Shown: piece after piece, positions 15,795 to 24,168 of the stretch | Layout of the letters: each line of letters begins with the position of its first letter | Numbering within the stretch: position 1 is the stretch's first letter | Origin: HRBIN12 sp964447335 | GTDB taxonomy: Bacteria; Actinomycetota; UBA4738; HRBIN12 | NCBI GenBank assembly: GCA_964447335.1 | Contig: CAYUSA010000025.1 | Location: 1 to 44,112 of the forward strand | DNA length: 44,112 bases | Direction of reading: 5' to 3' | Made by a program: the position numbers and the translations under genes | The notes under the pieces: generated by a model | What the model saw: the letters and a program-made list of their open reading frames with translations, nothing else | What the model was told of the DNA's origin: nothing | Databases searched by the model: none

Positions 15795-17236
15795 CAGCCG
15801 CGCACCCCGACCCGCACGTCGCGGAACCGCGCGGGCGCCGTCCCGTGCCCGACCCGCGCTATCTGCCCGGGCTGGCCCTTGCCACAGTTCGGGGTGCCCC
15901 AGAGCGTCCAGTCCTCGCGCCCGCCGACGGCGTCGCACGAGCCCCAGAACTCCGGTGTGATGCCGGTGTAGTTCGGGTTGCGGTACATCTCGGTCAGCTT
16001 GCCGTCCTTGATGCGCCAGGCGATCTCGCACCCGAACTGGAAGTTCACACGCTTGTCGTCGATCGACCACGACGTGTTCGTTGCCATGTAGATGCCGTCC
16101 TTCGTGTCCCCGATGATCTCGGCGAGCGTGCCCTCGCGCGGCTCGAGGTTGATGTTGGTCATGCGGATGAGCGGCAGGTGCTGCCACCCGTCGGCGCGCA
16201 TCGAGCCGCTCGAGGTCTCGCCGATCACGCTCGCGGTCTCCCGCGAGGAGATGAACTCCTGGAAGACGCCGTCGACGATCAACGGGACGCGTTGCGCGGG
16301 AACGCCCTCGTCGTCCCATCCGAAGGAGCCGAGGCCTCCGGAGGTCGTCGCGTCCGCGGTGATCGAGATGAGCGGGCTGCCGTAGCGGAGCGTGCCGCGA
16401 TCCTCGGGTCGCACGAACGAGGAGCCGGCGTAGGCCTCCTCCATCCCGAGCACGCGGTCGAGCTCAAGGGGGTGCCCGATCGACTCGTGCACCTGGAGCT
16501 CCACCTGGCCCGAGTCGAGCACGAGCGTCGTCACCTCGCTCGGGCACTCCTTGGCGGACAGGAGCTCCACGGCCTCGGTCGCGGTGCTCTCGGCCTCCTC
16601 GACGAGCGCGATCTTCGCGATGTGCTCCCACCCGGCCGCCGCGATGTGGCCGCGGAACGAGTTCGGGAACGAGCGTCGCTGCAGCTCGCCCTCGCCGAGC
16701 GCGCTGGCCTCGATGCCGGCGCCCGAGTGGACGATCGTCTGCTCGACGCCCGTGCCCTCGCTCGTCGCGAGGAACGTCCGGCGCCGGTACAGGTCGATGC
16801 CGCCCTCGGCGAACGCGAGGCCCTTCACCGTCTGCATCCGCCGCGTGGCCTCGACGAGCAGGGCGACCTTCTCCTGCAGCGGCACCTCGAACGGGTCCTG
16901 TTGCATGGGGGAGTGCCAGGTCCCCGTGACGGGCTCGACCGGCGACAGGCGCACCGGCTCCATCGGGAGGCGGGCGGCGGCCCTCGCGACGTGCACCGCG
17001 ACGTCGGCCGTCCGCGAGATCTCGGCCTCGTCCATCCGGGCGGTGGCCGCGAACCCCCAGTAGCCGTTCACCAGGACGCGGATGCCGATGCCCTCGGAGG
17101 TGGAGCGGTCGATGCCCTCCATCTCCTGGTTGCGAACGGTGATGGACTCCGAATCCTCGTGCACGACCCGCGCGTCGGCGTAGTCGGCGCCGGCCTTCCG
17201 GGCGGCCTCGACCGCCTGCTTGGCTACCTCGAGCAA
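15794..17236 (-). CDS. tldD: TldD-family metalloprotease, catalytic subunit
   Basis: Zinc protease subunit of the TldD/TldE heterodimer. The zinc site is QVHESIGHPLELDR, an HExxxH motif (H250, E251, H255 from the chosen start); the third-ligand cysteine region is near the C-terminus (WGTPNCGKGQPGQ). The start is probably TTG: GGGAGAAGGA lies nine bases before it, and LLEVAKQAVEAARKAGADYADAR is how the family begins. An ATG further upstream in the same frame (17317) would add 27 residues of unlikely sequence. From the TTG the length is 480, normal for TldD. tldE follows directly with a one-base overlap. The role may be general peptide turnover. Confidence 0.92.
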   Translation of the reverse strand: MLEVAKQAVEAARKAGADYADARVVHEDSESITVRNQEMEGIDRSTSEGIGIRVLVNGYWGFAATARMDEAEISRTADVAVHVARAAARLPMEPVRLSPVEPVTGTWHSPMQQDPFEVPLQEKVALLVEATRRMQTVKGLAFAEGGIDLYRRRTFLATSEGTGVEQTIVHSGAGIEASALGEGELQRRSFPNSFRGHIAAAGWEHIAKIALVEEAESTATEAVELLSAKECPSEVTTLVLDSGQVELQVHESIGHPLELDRVLGMEEAYAGSSFVRPEDRGTLRYGSPLISITADATTSGGLGSFGWDDEGVPAQRVPLIVDGVFQEFISSRETASVIGETSSGSMRADGWQHLPLIRMTNINLEPREGTLAEIIGDTKDGIYMATNTSWSIDDKRVNFQFGCEIAWRIKDGKLTEMYRNPNYTGITPEFWGSCDAVGGREDWTLWGTPNCGKGQPGQIARVGHGTAPARFRDVRVGVRG

Positions 17237-17463
17237 CGCGCTGGGTCCTTCTCCCGCAGGAACGGCCGGGTGGATGCCCCCGAGCCGGGCACAGGGTACC
17301 CGAGGCCGGCCGAGCACGGCACCCGGTCGCTCGGGGGTCCCCCGAACGGCCGACGCGCGAGTTCACCCGTGCCTGCGCGTGATCGGTCCGGGCTTCCCGG
17401 AGGCCGCTTCCGCCGGGGTCGGAGCGGCCGTGTCGTCGCTCCGTGACGGACGCTCGCGCCCAC

Positions 17464-17469
17464 TAGGAT
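17464..17469 (+). promoter_or_regulatory. -10-like box TAGGAT, leaderless position
   Basis: TAGGAT ends six bases before the GTG of the amidohydrolase, so transcription is predicted to start on the start codon itself. GTGACG at 17443-17448 is a possible -35, with a short 15-base spacer. Confidence 0.45.
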
Positions 17470-17475
17470 GAAGCG

Positions 17476-18669
17476 GTGGGGACCTACGTCGCGAACGTCG
17501 CGCTGTTCGACGGCCGGGCGCTCAAGGCCAAGCAGGGCGTGCTCACCTCGAACGGCGCGATCGCGTGGGTCGGCGCGCACGCACGGGCGCCGAAGGCGGC
17601 CTCGGCAGCGCGTGAGGTGGACGGGCGGGGCAAGACGCTCACGCCCGGGCTCATCGACTGCCACGTGCACCTGTGCTTCGACGGCTCGGCGGACTTCGCC
17701 GGCGAGGCCCGTGAGATGACCACCGACGCGGTCGCCACGGTGAAGGCCGTGCGGAACGCGGCGCGGACCCTCGAGCACGGCGTGACCACCGTCCGCGACC
17801 TCGGCGGGCGCGCGGACTCGGCGATCCAGGTCGGCCGCGCCATCGAGGAAGGGCTGATCCCCGGCCCTCGGGTCCTGGCCGCGGGGTGGGCGCTCACGAT
17901 CACCGGCGGTCACGGCCACAACATCGGCGTCGGCCGTGAGGTCGACGGCCCCGACGGCCTGCGCCGCGCGGTGCGCGAGGAGATCCGCGCCGGCGCGACG
18001 GCGATCAAGCTCATCGCGACGGGCGGCGTGCTCACCCCCGGCATCACCGAGGACTTCACCGCGTTCACGCCGGAGGAGCTCGAGGCCGCCGTCGACGAGG
18101 CGCACTCGTGGTCGCGCGTCGTCGCGGCGCATGCCATCGGACCGGCCGGGATCTTGCAGGCCGTCCGGGCCGGCGTGGATTCCATCGAGCACGGCTCGAT
18201 GCTGACGGCCGAGTGCGCGAGGGCGATGAAGGAGCGCGGCACCTTCCACGTGCCGACGATCAGCGCGATCCGCGGGATGGTCGAGCACCCGGACGAGGTC
18301 CCGGCCTACGCCGTCGAGAAGGCCACCCGCCTCGCCGACCAAGCGCGCGACGCGTTCCGTCGCTCGCTCCGCGCCGGCGTGCGGATCGCCTGCGGTACCG
18401 ACGCCGGCACGCCGTTCAACCCGCACGGGAACACCCCGCTCGAGATCGTCCGCATGGTCGAGTGGGGGCTCACACCGCTGCAGGCGATGCGCGCCGCGAC
18501 CTCGAGCGCCGCGGATCTGCTGCGCATGCCGCAGGTCGGCACGGTCGAGCCCGGCAAGGCGGCCGACCTCTGCCTGTACGAGGGCGACCCGATCGAGCGG
18601 ATCGAGGTCGTGCTGAAGCCGGCGATGGTGATGAAGGCCGGCGAGCTCGTCGCCGGGGCGTCGCTCTAG
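17476..18669 (+). CDS. Amidohydrolase-family metal-dependent hydrolase (imidazolonepropionase/prolidase-like)
   Basis: Cytoplasmic TIM-barrel amidohydrolase of 397 residues. All metal-centre residues are present: HVHL (H63, H65), the bridging lysine in AIKLIATGG (K178), H219 in VVAAHAIG, H239 in SIEHG, and D309 in GTDAGTPF. The order and spacing match the COG1228 group, some members of which are Xaa-Pro or Xaa-Arg/Lys dipeptidases. The start is a GTG that is probably leaderless. Its TAG stop overlaps the stop of the convergent C45-type gene on the other strand through a shared CTAG. The substrate is uncertain; an N-acyl amino acid or a cyclic or dipeptide amide is likely. Confidence 0.88.
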   Translation: MGTYVANVALFDGRALKAKQGVLTSNGAIAWVGAHARAPKAASAAREVDGRGKTLTPGLIDCHVHLCFDGSADFAGEAREMTTDAVATVKAVRNAARTLEHGVTTVRDLGGRADSAIQVGRAIEEGLIPGPRVLAAGWALTITGGHGHNIGVGREVDGPDGLRRAVREEIRAGATAIKLIATGGVLTPGITEDFTAFTPEELEAAVDEAHSWSRVVAAHAIGPAGILQAVRAGVDSIEHGSMLTAECARAMKERGTFHVPTISAIRGMVEHPDEVPAYAVEKATRLADQARDAFRRSLRAGVRIACGTDAGTPFNPHGNTPLEIVRMVEWGLTPLQAMRAATSSAADLLRMPQVGTVEPGKAADLCLYEGDPIERIEVVLKPAMVMKAGELVAGASL

Positions 18670-19781
18670 GCCCGCGCCGTCGTCGCCGGCGGGAGGTCCT
18701 CAGGCGCGAACGCGTACTCCTGGGCCTGCGAGTCGCACGGGTTGCCGCGGCCGAACGCGACACGCATCCGCGTCACGTCCGCCACGCACCAGAACGCGGT
18801 GGCCGAGTCGCTCGAGCCGCCGAAGCGCTCGGGATGGCGGCACAGGCAGTCCGGCGCGCCCTCGTGGTCCGAGAGCATCTCGCGGAGCCGCTCGACGGTG
18901 ATCGAGCCCGGCTCGGCAGCGTCCAGCAGCCGACGCGCCCGCCGGTACCGCGCGCCCGAGTGGGGGACGTAGGCCGGGTCTCCCTCGTAGGGCAGCATCC
19001 GCTCGCACACGTAGTGGTTCGTGTGCACGAGCGTGCCGCGCTCGTCGGGCCCGGTCAGCTCGGCGTCGGTCGCCGAGCCCTCGACGTTCACGGCCTCACC
19101 CTGCCGCGAGACCACGACGTTGTTGTAGGAGGATGCCCGGTCCGCGCGGAGCGCCTCCCGCAGGGCGTCGGCCATCGTGGGCTGCCGCATCATCGAGCGG
19201 AACTGGATCTCGCGCGGGATGCCGACCTTCTCGTCGAGCGGTGCGAGCTCGTTCCCCGTGAACGAGATGCCGGCGCCGTTCCATCCGGCGCTCATCCACA
19301 GGCCGTTGCCGATCGTGAGCACGACCGGGTCGCCGTCGATCCTCCACTCGATCGCGACGAGCTGTTCTTGGTAGGTCCTCGGCATGTCGTTGTTGTGCGC
19401 GACGAGGATCCGCCCGTCAGCCGTCGCCGGTGGGACCGCGACCAGGTCCGAGCACCGGCCCTGCAGTCGCGCCGCGTACGGCTCGTGCCAGATCTCCTCG
19501 ATCATCGCGGCGAACAGCGTGCGAGGGTCGGCCCCCGCGCCCTCCGCGATACCCTCGAGCTCCTCGACGGACCAGGGGTACGCGGCCGCCGTGACCTCCC
19601 GGTAGCGGTCGGCGAGCGCGAGCTGCTCCTCGCGGGTGCGGCCGCCGGGGATCTTCTGGTCGGCGAAGGCGGCCTCGGCGCGGACGGTTGCAGCGCAGGC
19701 CTCGCCGACCTGCCTGCCGGCCTCGCGATGGCTGCCGCGGACGCGCACCAGCGGGATCGTGGGCGAGCTCACGATCGTCAT
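18666..19781 (-). CDS. C45-family N-terminal nucleophile hydrolase/acyltransferase
   Basis: Member of the C45 group (acyl-CoA:6-aminopenicillanic acid acyltransferase-like), 371 residues. These enzymes self-cleave before a cysteine that becomes the N-terminal nucleophile; here the candidate is C110 in LQGRCSDLVAV. Other family blocks are RGSHREAGRQVGE near the start, ILVAHNNDMP, and LVHTNHYV followed by a late SDHEGAPDCLCRH. Most bacterial members hydrolyse amide bonds of small N-acylated compounds rather than make penicillin. The convergent neighbour is an amidohydrolase, so both may act on related amides, but that link is inference. The gene is divergent from the ABC exporter that begins at 19937. 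Confidence 0.85.
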   Translation of the reverse strand: MTIVSSPTIPLVRVRGSHREAGRQVGEACAATVRAEAAFADQKIPGGRTREEQLALADRYREVTAAAYPWSVEELEGIAEGAGADPRTLFAAMIEEIWHEPYAARLQGRCSDLVAVPPATADGRILVAHNNDMPRTYQEQLVAIEWRIDGDPVVLTIGNGLWMSAGWNGAGISFTGNELAPLDEKVGIPREIQFRSMMRQPTMADALREALRADRASSYNNVVVSRQGEAVNVEGSATDAELTGPDERGTLVHTNHYVCERMLPYEGDPAYVPHSGARYRRARRLLDAAEPGSITVERLREMLSDHEGAPDCLCRHPERFGGSSDSATAFWCVADVTRMRVAFGRGNPCDSQAQEYAFAPEDLPPATTARA

Positions 19782-19912
19782 GCTAGACGCTGGTTCTTCG
19801 TCCTGGGCGTCCGACCCCCGATCCGGCTGAACGCCCGGGCGCGGGAGGCGCTCGAGGAGATCCGTGAGTCCCGCGTGCTCTGAAGGCCTGAGCGGGTCGC
19901 GCTCGACGCGAC

Positions 19913-19918
19913 TAGGCT
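19913..19918 (+). promoter_or_regulatory. -10-like box TAGGCT before the ABC exporter
   Basis: TAGGCT ends 18 bases before the ATG, with a GTAGGGG ribosome-binding site in between. The same hexamer recurs upstream of the IclR and CBS genes. Confidence 0.45.
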
Positions 19919-19936
19919 TGCGACGTAGGGGCTCGG

Positions 19937-20878
19937 ATGACCGCGCACGTGCTCGAGTGCCGCGACCTGCGCAAGGCCTTCGGTGACCTCGTCGCCGTCG
20001 CCGGCGTGGGGTTCGAGATCGCGCCGGGGGAGACCTACGGGCTCCTCGGGCCGAACGGGGCCGGCAAGACGACCACGATTTCGATGATCGCCGGCCTGCT
20101 CGAGCGCGACGGCGGCGAGGTCGTCGTCGAGGGCTCGCCGCTCACCTCCACGAGCGTGAAGGCGAAGTCGGCCATCGGCTACGTGCCACAGGACCTCGCG
20201 ATCTACCCCGACCTTTCCGGTCGCGAGAACCTCCGCTTCTTCGCGCGGCTCTACGGGATGGCGGGAGAGGACCTCGCGCGCCGCGTGGACGAGGTCCTGG
20301 ACATCGTGGGGCTCGCGGACCGCGCGGGCGACCTGTCAAAGGAGTACTCGGGCGGGATGAAGCGGCGGCTCAACATCGGTATCGGGCTGCTCCACCGTCC
20401 GAAGCTGCTGATCCTGGACGAGCCGACCGTCGGCGTAGACCCGCAGAGCCGCAACGCGATCCTCGAGAGCGTCGACCAGCTCTCGGCTGAGGGCATGGCC
20501 GTGCTGTACACGACGCACTACATGGACGAGGCCGAGCGCCTGTGCGACCGGGTCGGGATCATCGACCTCGGCGAGCTGAAGGCCGAGGGCACCCGCCGCG
20601 AGCTCGTGAGCCTCGTCGGGCAACGCGACCAGGTCGTGCTCGCGCTCGCGGGGAACGTCGCGGGCGCCTCCAGCGCGTGCAGGTCGTTGCCCGCCGTGCA
20701 CGATGCGAGCACGAAGGACGAGCAGCTCGAGCTCGTCGTCGACGAGGCGCGCAGGGCGCTCCCGGCGATCCTCGAGACCGTCTCCGAGGCCGGGGCCTCC
20801 GTGCGCTCGGTCGAGGTGACCGAGCCGAACCTCGAGGCGGTATTCCTGCACCTCACGGGCAAGGCGCTCCGGGACTGA
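19937..20878 (+). CDS. ABC exporter ATP-binding protein
   Basis: ATPase of an ABC-2 type exporter, 313 residues. Walker A is GPNGAGKTT (38-46), the Q-loop is YVPQDL, the signature is YSGGMKRR, Walker B is LLILDEPTVGVD and the switch is the histidine in YTTHYMDEAE. An 80-residue C-terminal extension with EPNLEAVFLHLTGKALRD is typical of the DrrA/CcmA-like drug and lipid exporters. It is followed at three bases by a permease gene and then a second permease, so the unit should be one ATPase and a permease heterodimer. Substrate unknown. Confidence 0.93.
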   Translation: MTAHVLECRDLRKAFGDLVAVAGVGFEIAPGETYGLLGPNGAGKTTTISMIAGLLERDGGEVVVEGSPLTSTSVKAKSAIGYVPQDLAIYPDLSGRENLRFFARLYGMAGEDLARRVDEVLDIVGLADRAGDLSKEYSGGMKRRLNIGIGLLHRPKLLILDEPTVGVDPQSRNAILESVDQLSAEGMAVLYTTHYMDEAERLCDRVGIIDLGELKAEGTRRELVSLVGQRDQVVLALAGNVAGASSACRSLPAVHDASTKDEQLELVVDEARRALPAILETVSEAGASVRSVEVTEPNLEAVFLHLTGKALRD

Positions 20879-20881
20879 GCC

Positions 20882-22060
20882 GTGCGCGCGGCGCTGCTCA
20901 TCGCCGGCAAGGACCTGAAGCAGCGGTTGCGCGACCGCTCCGCGATCCTGGTCGCGTTCGTCGTGCCACTCGGGCTGGCGTTCGTGTTCAACGCGACGCT
21001 CGGCGGCATCTCCACCGGCGGCACCGCGTTCACCTACGCCGTCGTGGACGCCGACCGGTCCGAGGTCTCATCGATCTTCGTGGACGAGGTGTTGCCCGCC
21101 GTCGAGGACAGCGGCGCGATCCGGATCCGGACGGTGCCGTCGGACTCCGAGGGCCGTCGCCTGGTGGAGGACGGGAAGATCGATGCGATGTTCGTGGTGC
21201 CCGCGGGCTTCGGGGCCGCGGTGCAGGGATCGGGCGCGGCCGAGATCCGGGTGGTCGGCGACGTCGACGAGCCCACCGGCACGCAGGTCGCCCGCTCGAT
21301 CGCGAGCACGTTCGTGGCGGACCTCAACGCCGTGCGCGTGGCCATCGCCACGGTGGCCGAACCCCATACGACGGCGCCCGCCGAGCTCGGCGCGCTGGTG
21401 GAGCGCGCCACGGCGGTCGCGAACCCCGTGACCGTGGCCGACCTCGCCGCCTCGACGAGGGAGCTCGACGTCACCACCTACTTCGCCGCCGGTATGGCCG
21501 TGTTCTTCCTGTTCTTCACCGTTCAGTTCGGGGTCGCGAGCCTCCTCGAGGAGCGCAAGGAAGGCACGCTCTCGCGCCTGCTCGCCGCGCCGATCGGTCG
21601 GGCTTCGATCCTCGGGGGCAAGCTCATCACGAGCTTCGCCCTCGGCGTGCTGTCGATGACCACGCTCATCGTGGCGACCTCGCTGCTGCTCGGCGCGACG
21701 TGGGGGAACCCGGTCGGCGTCGCGCTCCTCGTCCTCGCGGGGGTGCTCGCCGCGATCGGCGTGATGGCGCTCGTCGCGACGCTGGCGAAGACGGCCGAGC
21801 AGGCGGGGAACTGGCAGTCGATCATCGCGGTGGTGCTCGGGATGCTCGGCGGGGTGTTCTTCCCCATCTCGCAGGCGCCGGGGATCCTGCCGAAGCTCAG
21901 CCTGCTCACGCCGCAGGCGTGGTTCATGCGCGGGCTCTCGGACCTCGCCGGCGGAGGTGGGTGGACGGTCGTCCTGCCGGCGGTCCTCGCGATGTGCGTG
22001 TTCGCCGCGGTGACGGGCGCGATCGCCGCGGTGCGGCTGGATCGGATGGCGCGGCTGTGA
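20882..22060 (+). CDS. ABC-2 type permease (first)
   Basis: Inner-membrane subunit of the exporter, 392 residues. An N-terminal membrane helix (about 21-41) is followed by an extracytoplasmic domain (about 45-200) and a cluster of five or six helices in the C-terminal half, with EERKEGTLSRLLAAPI, the conserved cytoplasmic loop of ABC-2 permeases, near residue 225. The start is GTG, three bases after the ATPase stop. The stop overlaps the GTG of the second permease (GTGA), so the two are translationally coupled. Confidence 0.9.
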   Translation: MRAALLIAGKDLKQRLRDRSAILVAFVVPLGLAFVFNATLGGISTGGTAFTYAVVDADRSEVSSIFVDEVLPAVEDSGAIRIRTVPSDSEGRRLVEDGKIDAMFVVPAGFGAAVQGSGAAEIRVVGDVDEPTGTQVARSIASTFVADLNAVRVAIATVAEPHTTAPAELGALVERATAVANPVTVADLAASTRELDVTTYFAAGMAVFFLFFTVQFGVASLLEERKEGTLSRLLAAPIGRASILGGKLITSFALGVLSMTTLIVATSLLLGATWGNPVGVALLVLAGVLAAIGVMALVATLAKTAEQAGNWQSIIAVVLGMLGGVFFPISQAPGILPKLSLLTPQAWFMRGLSDLAGGGGWTVVLPAVLAMCVFAAVTGAIAAVRLDRMARL

Positions 22061-23216
22061 AGGCACTCGCGCTCGCCGCCGTGAACGTTCGCCGGATGCT
22101 CCGCGAGCGCTCGAACGTCTTCTTCGTCTTCGTCTTCCCGATGCTGCTGATCCTCGTCCTCGGTGTCAGCTTCGGCGGCGCGTTCGAGCCGAAGATCGGG
22201 GTGGTCGCCGTGGATCCGGGGCCGCTCGCGGCCGACCTGGTGCGCACGTTCGAGGCGATGCCCGACGTCGAGGTCGAGCGCTTCGAGGACGTGGAGGAGA
22301 TGCGGACCTCGGTCGAGCGCGGACAGCTCCAGGCGGGGATCGTCCTGCCCGGGGACTACGACGACGCGATCCGGGCGGGCCAGGACGTCCAGGTGCGGTA
22401 CATCGCCCGGCAGGACCAGCTCGGCTCCAGCTCTCCGAGACCGTGCGCTCGGCGGTGGCCGAGCAGGGGCAGCGGCTCCGCGCGGCGCGCTTCTTCGTCG
22501 CCGAGGGGATGGGATCGTTCGACGAGGGGCTCGCCCGGGCAGATGTCGTGACCACGACCCTCGCGCCGGTCGAGGTGGTCGCGACGACGGCGGGCGAGGC
22601 GATCTTCCCTGCGTCCCTCGGCCGGTTCGATCTCGGCGCGAGCTCGCAGCTCCTGTTGTTCATCTTCCTGACGTCGATGACGAGCGCGGTCGCGCTGATC
22701 GAAACGCGCCGGCTGGGGCTCTCGCGCCGGATGCTGGCGACGCCGACGCCCGCTCGGACGATCGTGGCCGGGGAGGCGCTCGGCCGCTTCGGCATCGCGA
22801 TGGTCCAGGGGCTGTTCATCTTGCTCGGCTCGCTGATCGTCTTCGGCGTCGACTGGGGTGAGCCGATCGGGTCGGCCGCGCTGCTCGTGTCCTTCGCGCT
22901 CGTGGGCGCGGGCGCCGGGATGTTCCTCGGCTCGGTGCTGCGCACCGAGCAGCAGGCGGGCGCCCTCGGGATCCTCGCGGGCCTGGGACTCGGGGCGCTC
23001 GGCGGGTGCATGATGCCGATCGAGTTCTTCTCGCCGGCGATGCGCACCGTGGCGCACTTCACGCCGCACGCCTGGGCGCTCGACGGCTACGCGGAGCTCG
23101 TGCGGCGAGACGGCAGCATCGTCGACGTGTTGCCGTACGTGGGGATCCTGCTGGGCTACGCGGCCCTTCTGCTCGGGCTCGCGTCCTGGCGGCTCCGCCG
23201 CGCGATCACCGGCTGA
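22057..23216 (+). pseudogene. ABC-2 type permease (second), interrupted by a frameshift
   Basis: Second membrane subunit of the exporter, similar in plan to its neighbour. Reading starts at GTG 22057 and is normal through VRYIARQDQLG, then drifts into nonsense and stops at 22551. The family sequence resumes one frame over, with QLSETVRSAVAEQGQRL from about 22428, and continues in the second frame to 23216 (RRLGLSRRMLATPTPARTI is the ABC-2 loop). The span is 1160 bases, one short of whole codons, so one base is missing near 22420-22430; a GGCCTCC to GGCTCC loss would explain it. This is either a true inactivating deletion or an assembly error. The rest of the protein looks fully maintained, which favours a recent or artificial error. 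Confidence 0.8.
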
Positions 23217-23246
23217 TGCCTCTCGCGCACCGGGCGCGATGAGGGC

Positions 23247-23252
23247 TACCGT
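23247..23252 (+). promoter_or_regulatory. -10-like box TACCGT before the membrane-protein gene
   Basis: TACCGT ends 27 bases before the ATG; the short leader includes GAGGAGG as ribosome-binding site. No strong -35. Confidence 0.35.
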
Positions 23253-23279
23253 TCGGGGACAGCCGCGAGGAGGTTCCCG

Positions 23280-24101
23280 ATGAGTCAGCCCGGTGCCCCG
23301 ATCAGCCTGCCGCCGCCGCCACCGCTGCGGCCGAAGGGGGTGGGCGAGATCCTCTCGACGGCCTTCGACCTGTACGGGCGCTACTGGCGAACGCTGATCC
23401 CGCTCGTGGCGGTGGTCGTCGTGCCGCTCACGATCCTGCAGTACGCGCTCGACGAGGTGCTGTGGGGCGACGTCGTGCGCACGACCGCGAGCGGTATCGA
23501 GATCGTGGGGTCCACCGAGGAGGCTTGGCAGGGGGCCGTCGGCTCGCTCCTGCTCGGGCTGATCTCCTTGTTCGTGACGCTCGTCCTCATGGGGGCGGTC
23601 GCGTGGGCCGCCGCGGGTGTGCTCGTGGGGCGTGAGCCCGACCTCGGCGAGTCCTACCGGTTCGGAGTGGCGCGGATGTGGTCGGTCCTGCTCGTCGGCC
23701 TGCTGACCGGGCTCGCGGTTGCCGGCGGCTTCATCCTGCTCATCGTCCCGGGGCTCATCTTCCTCACGAGGTTCGCGGTGTCGGTGCCCGCGTTCGTCGT
23801 CGAAGGCAAGCGAGGGCGTTCCGCGCTCTCGCGGTCGTGGAACCTCGTCACCGGGCACTCCTGGCCGGTGTTCGGGACGCTGCTCGTCGCGGGGCTCCTC
23901 GCGGGCGCCGTGAGCGCGGTCCTCACCGTGCCGTTCTCAGGTCCGTGGTTCGTCCGAGGCCTGCTCGCGGGGATCGGGTCGGCGATCACGACGCCGTTCA
24001 CCGGACTCGTGTTCTCGCTCGTCTATTTCGACCTGCGGGTGCGCAAGGACGGCCTTGACGTGGCCGGTCTCGAGCGGGAGCTGCGCGCGGCCGCTCCCTA
24101 G
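23280..24101 (+). CDS. Multi-pass membrane protein, YciC/GlpQ-membrane-domain-like
   Basis: Inner-membrane protein of 273 residues. A proline-rich start (SLPPPPPLRPKGVGEIL) leads into STAFDLYGRYWRTLIPLVAV, the entry sequence of a widespread family of six-helix membrane proteins related to the membrane domain of glycerophosphodiester phosphodiesterases. Hydrophobic stretches follow at about 37-55, 85-112, 133-165, 195-215 and 225-250. No catalytic motif is visible, so no enzyme function is proposed. It has its own ribosome-binding site (GAGGAGG) and is downstream of the ABC exporter, but 63 bases separate them, so co-transcription is uncertain. Confidence 0.75.
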   Translation: MSQPGAPISLPPPPPLRPKGVGEILSTAFDLYGRYWRTLIPLVAVVVVPLTILQYALDEVLWGDVVRTTASGIEIVGSTEEAWQGAVGSLLLGLISLFVTLVLMGAVAWAAAGVLVGREPDLGESYRFGVARMWSVLLVGLLTGLAVAGGFILLIVPGLIFLTRFAVSVPAFVVEGKRGRSALSRSWNLVTGHSWPVFGTLLVAGLLAGAVSAVLTVPFSGPWFVRGLLAGIGSAITTPFTGLVFSLVYFDLRVRKDGLDVAGLERELRAAAP

Positions 24102-24120
24102 CGGTGTCGGACCCCCCTCC

Positions 24121-24126
24121 TACCAT
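24121..24126 (+). promoter_or_regulatory. -10-like box TACCAT before rmuC
   Basis: TACCAT lies 42 bases before the rmuC ATG, with GAAGGAGGGG as the ribosome-binding site in the leader. Confidence 0.35.
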
Positions 24127-24168
24127 CGGCATCGAACGGGAGGAACCCGGCGATCGAAGGAGGGGCAG

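Noticed and set aside
14445..17236. RiPP peptide cluster based on TldD/TldE
   Set aside because: No precursor peptide, modifying enzyme or dedicated exporter lies next to the pair; TldD/E also do general peptide turnover.
19799..19883. Short frame ending in ALEEIRESRVL upstream of the ABC exporter
   Set aside because: It looks somewhat protein-like, but it has no start codon or ribosome-binding site in a sensible place and no recognised family.
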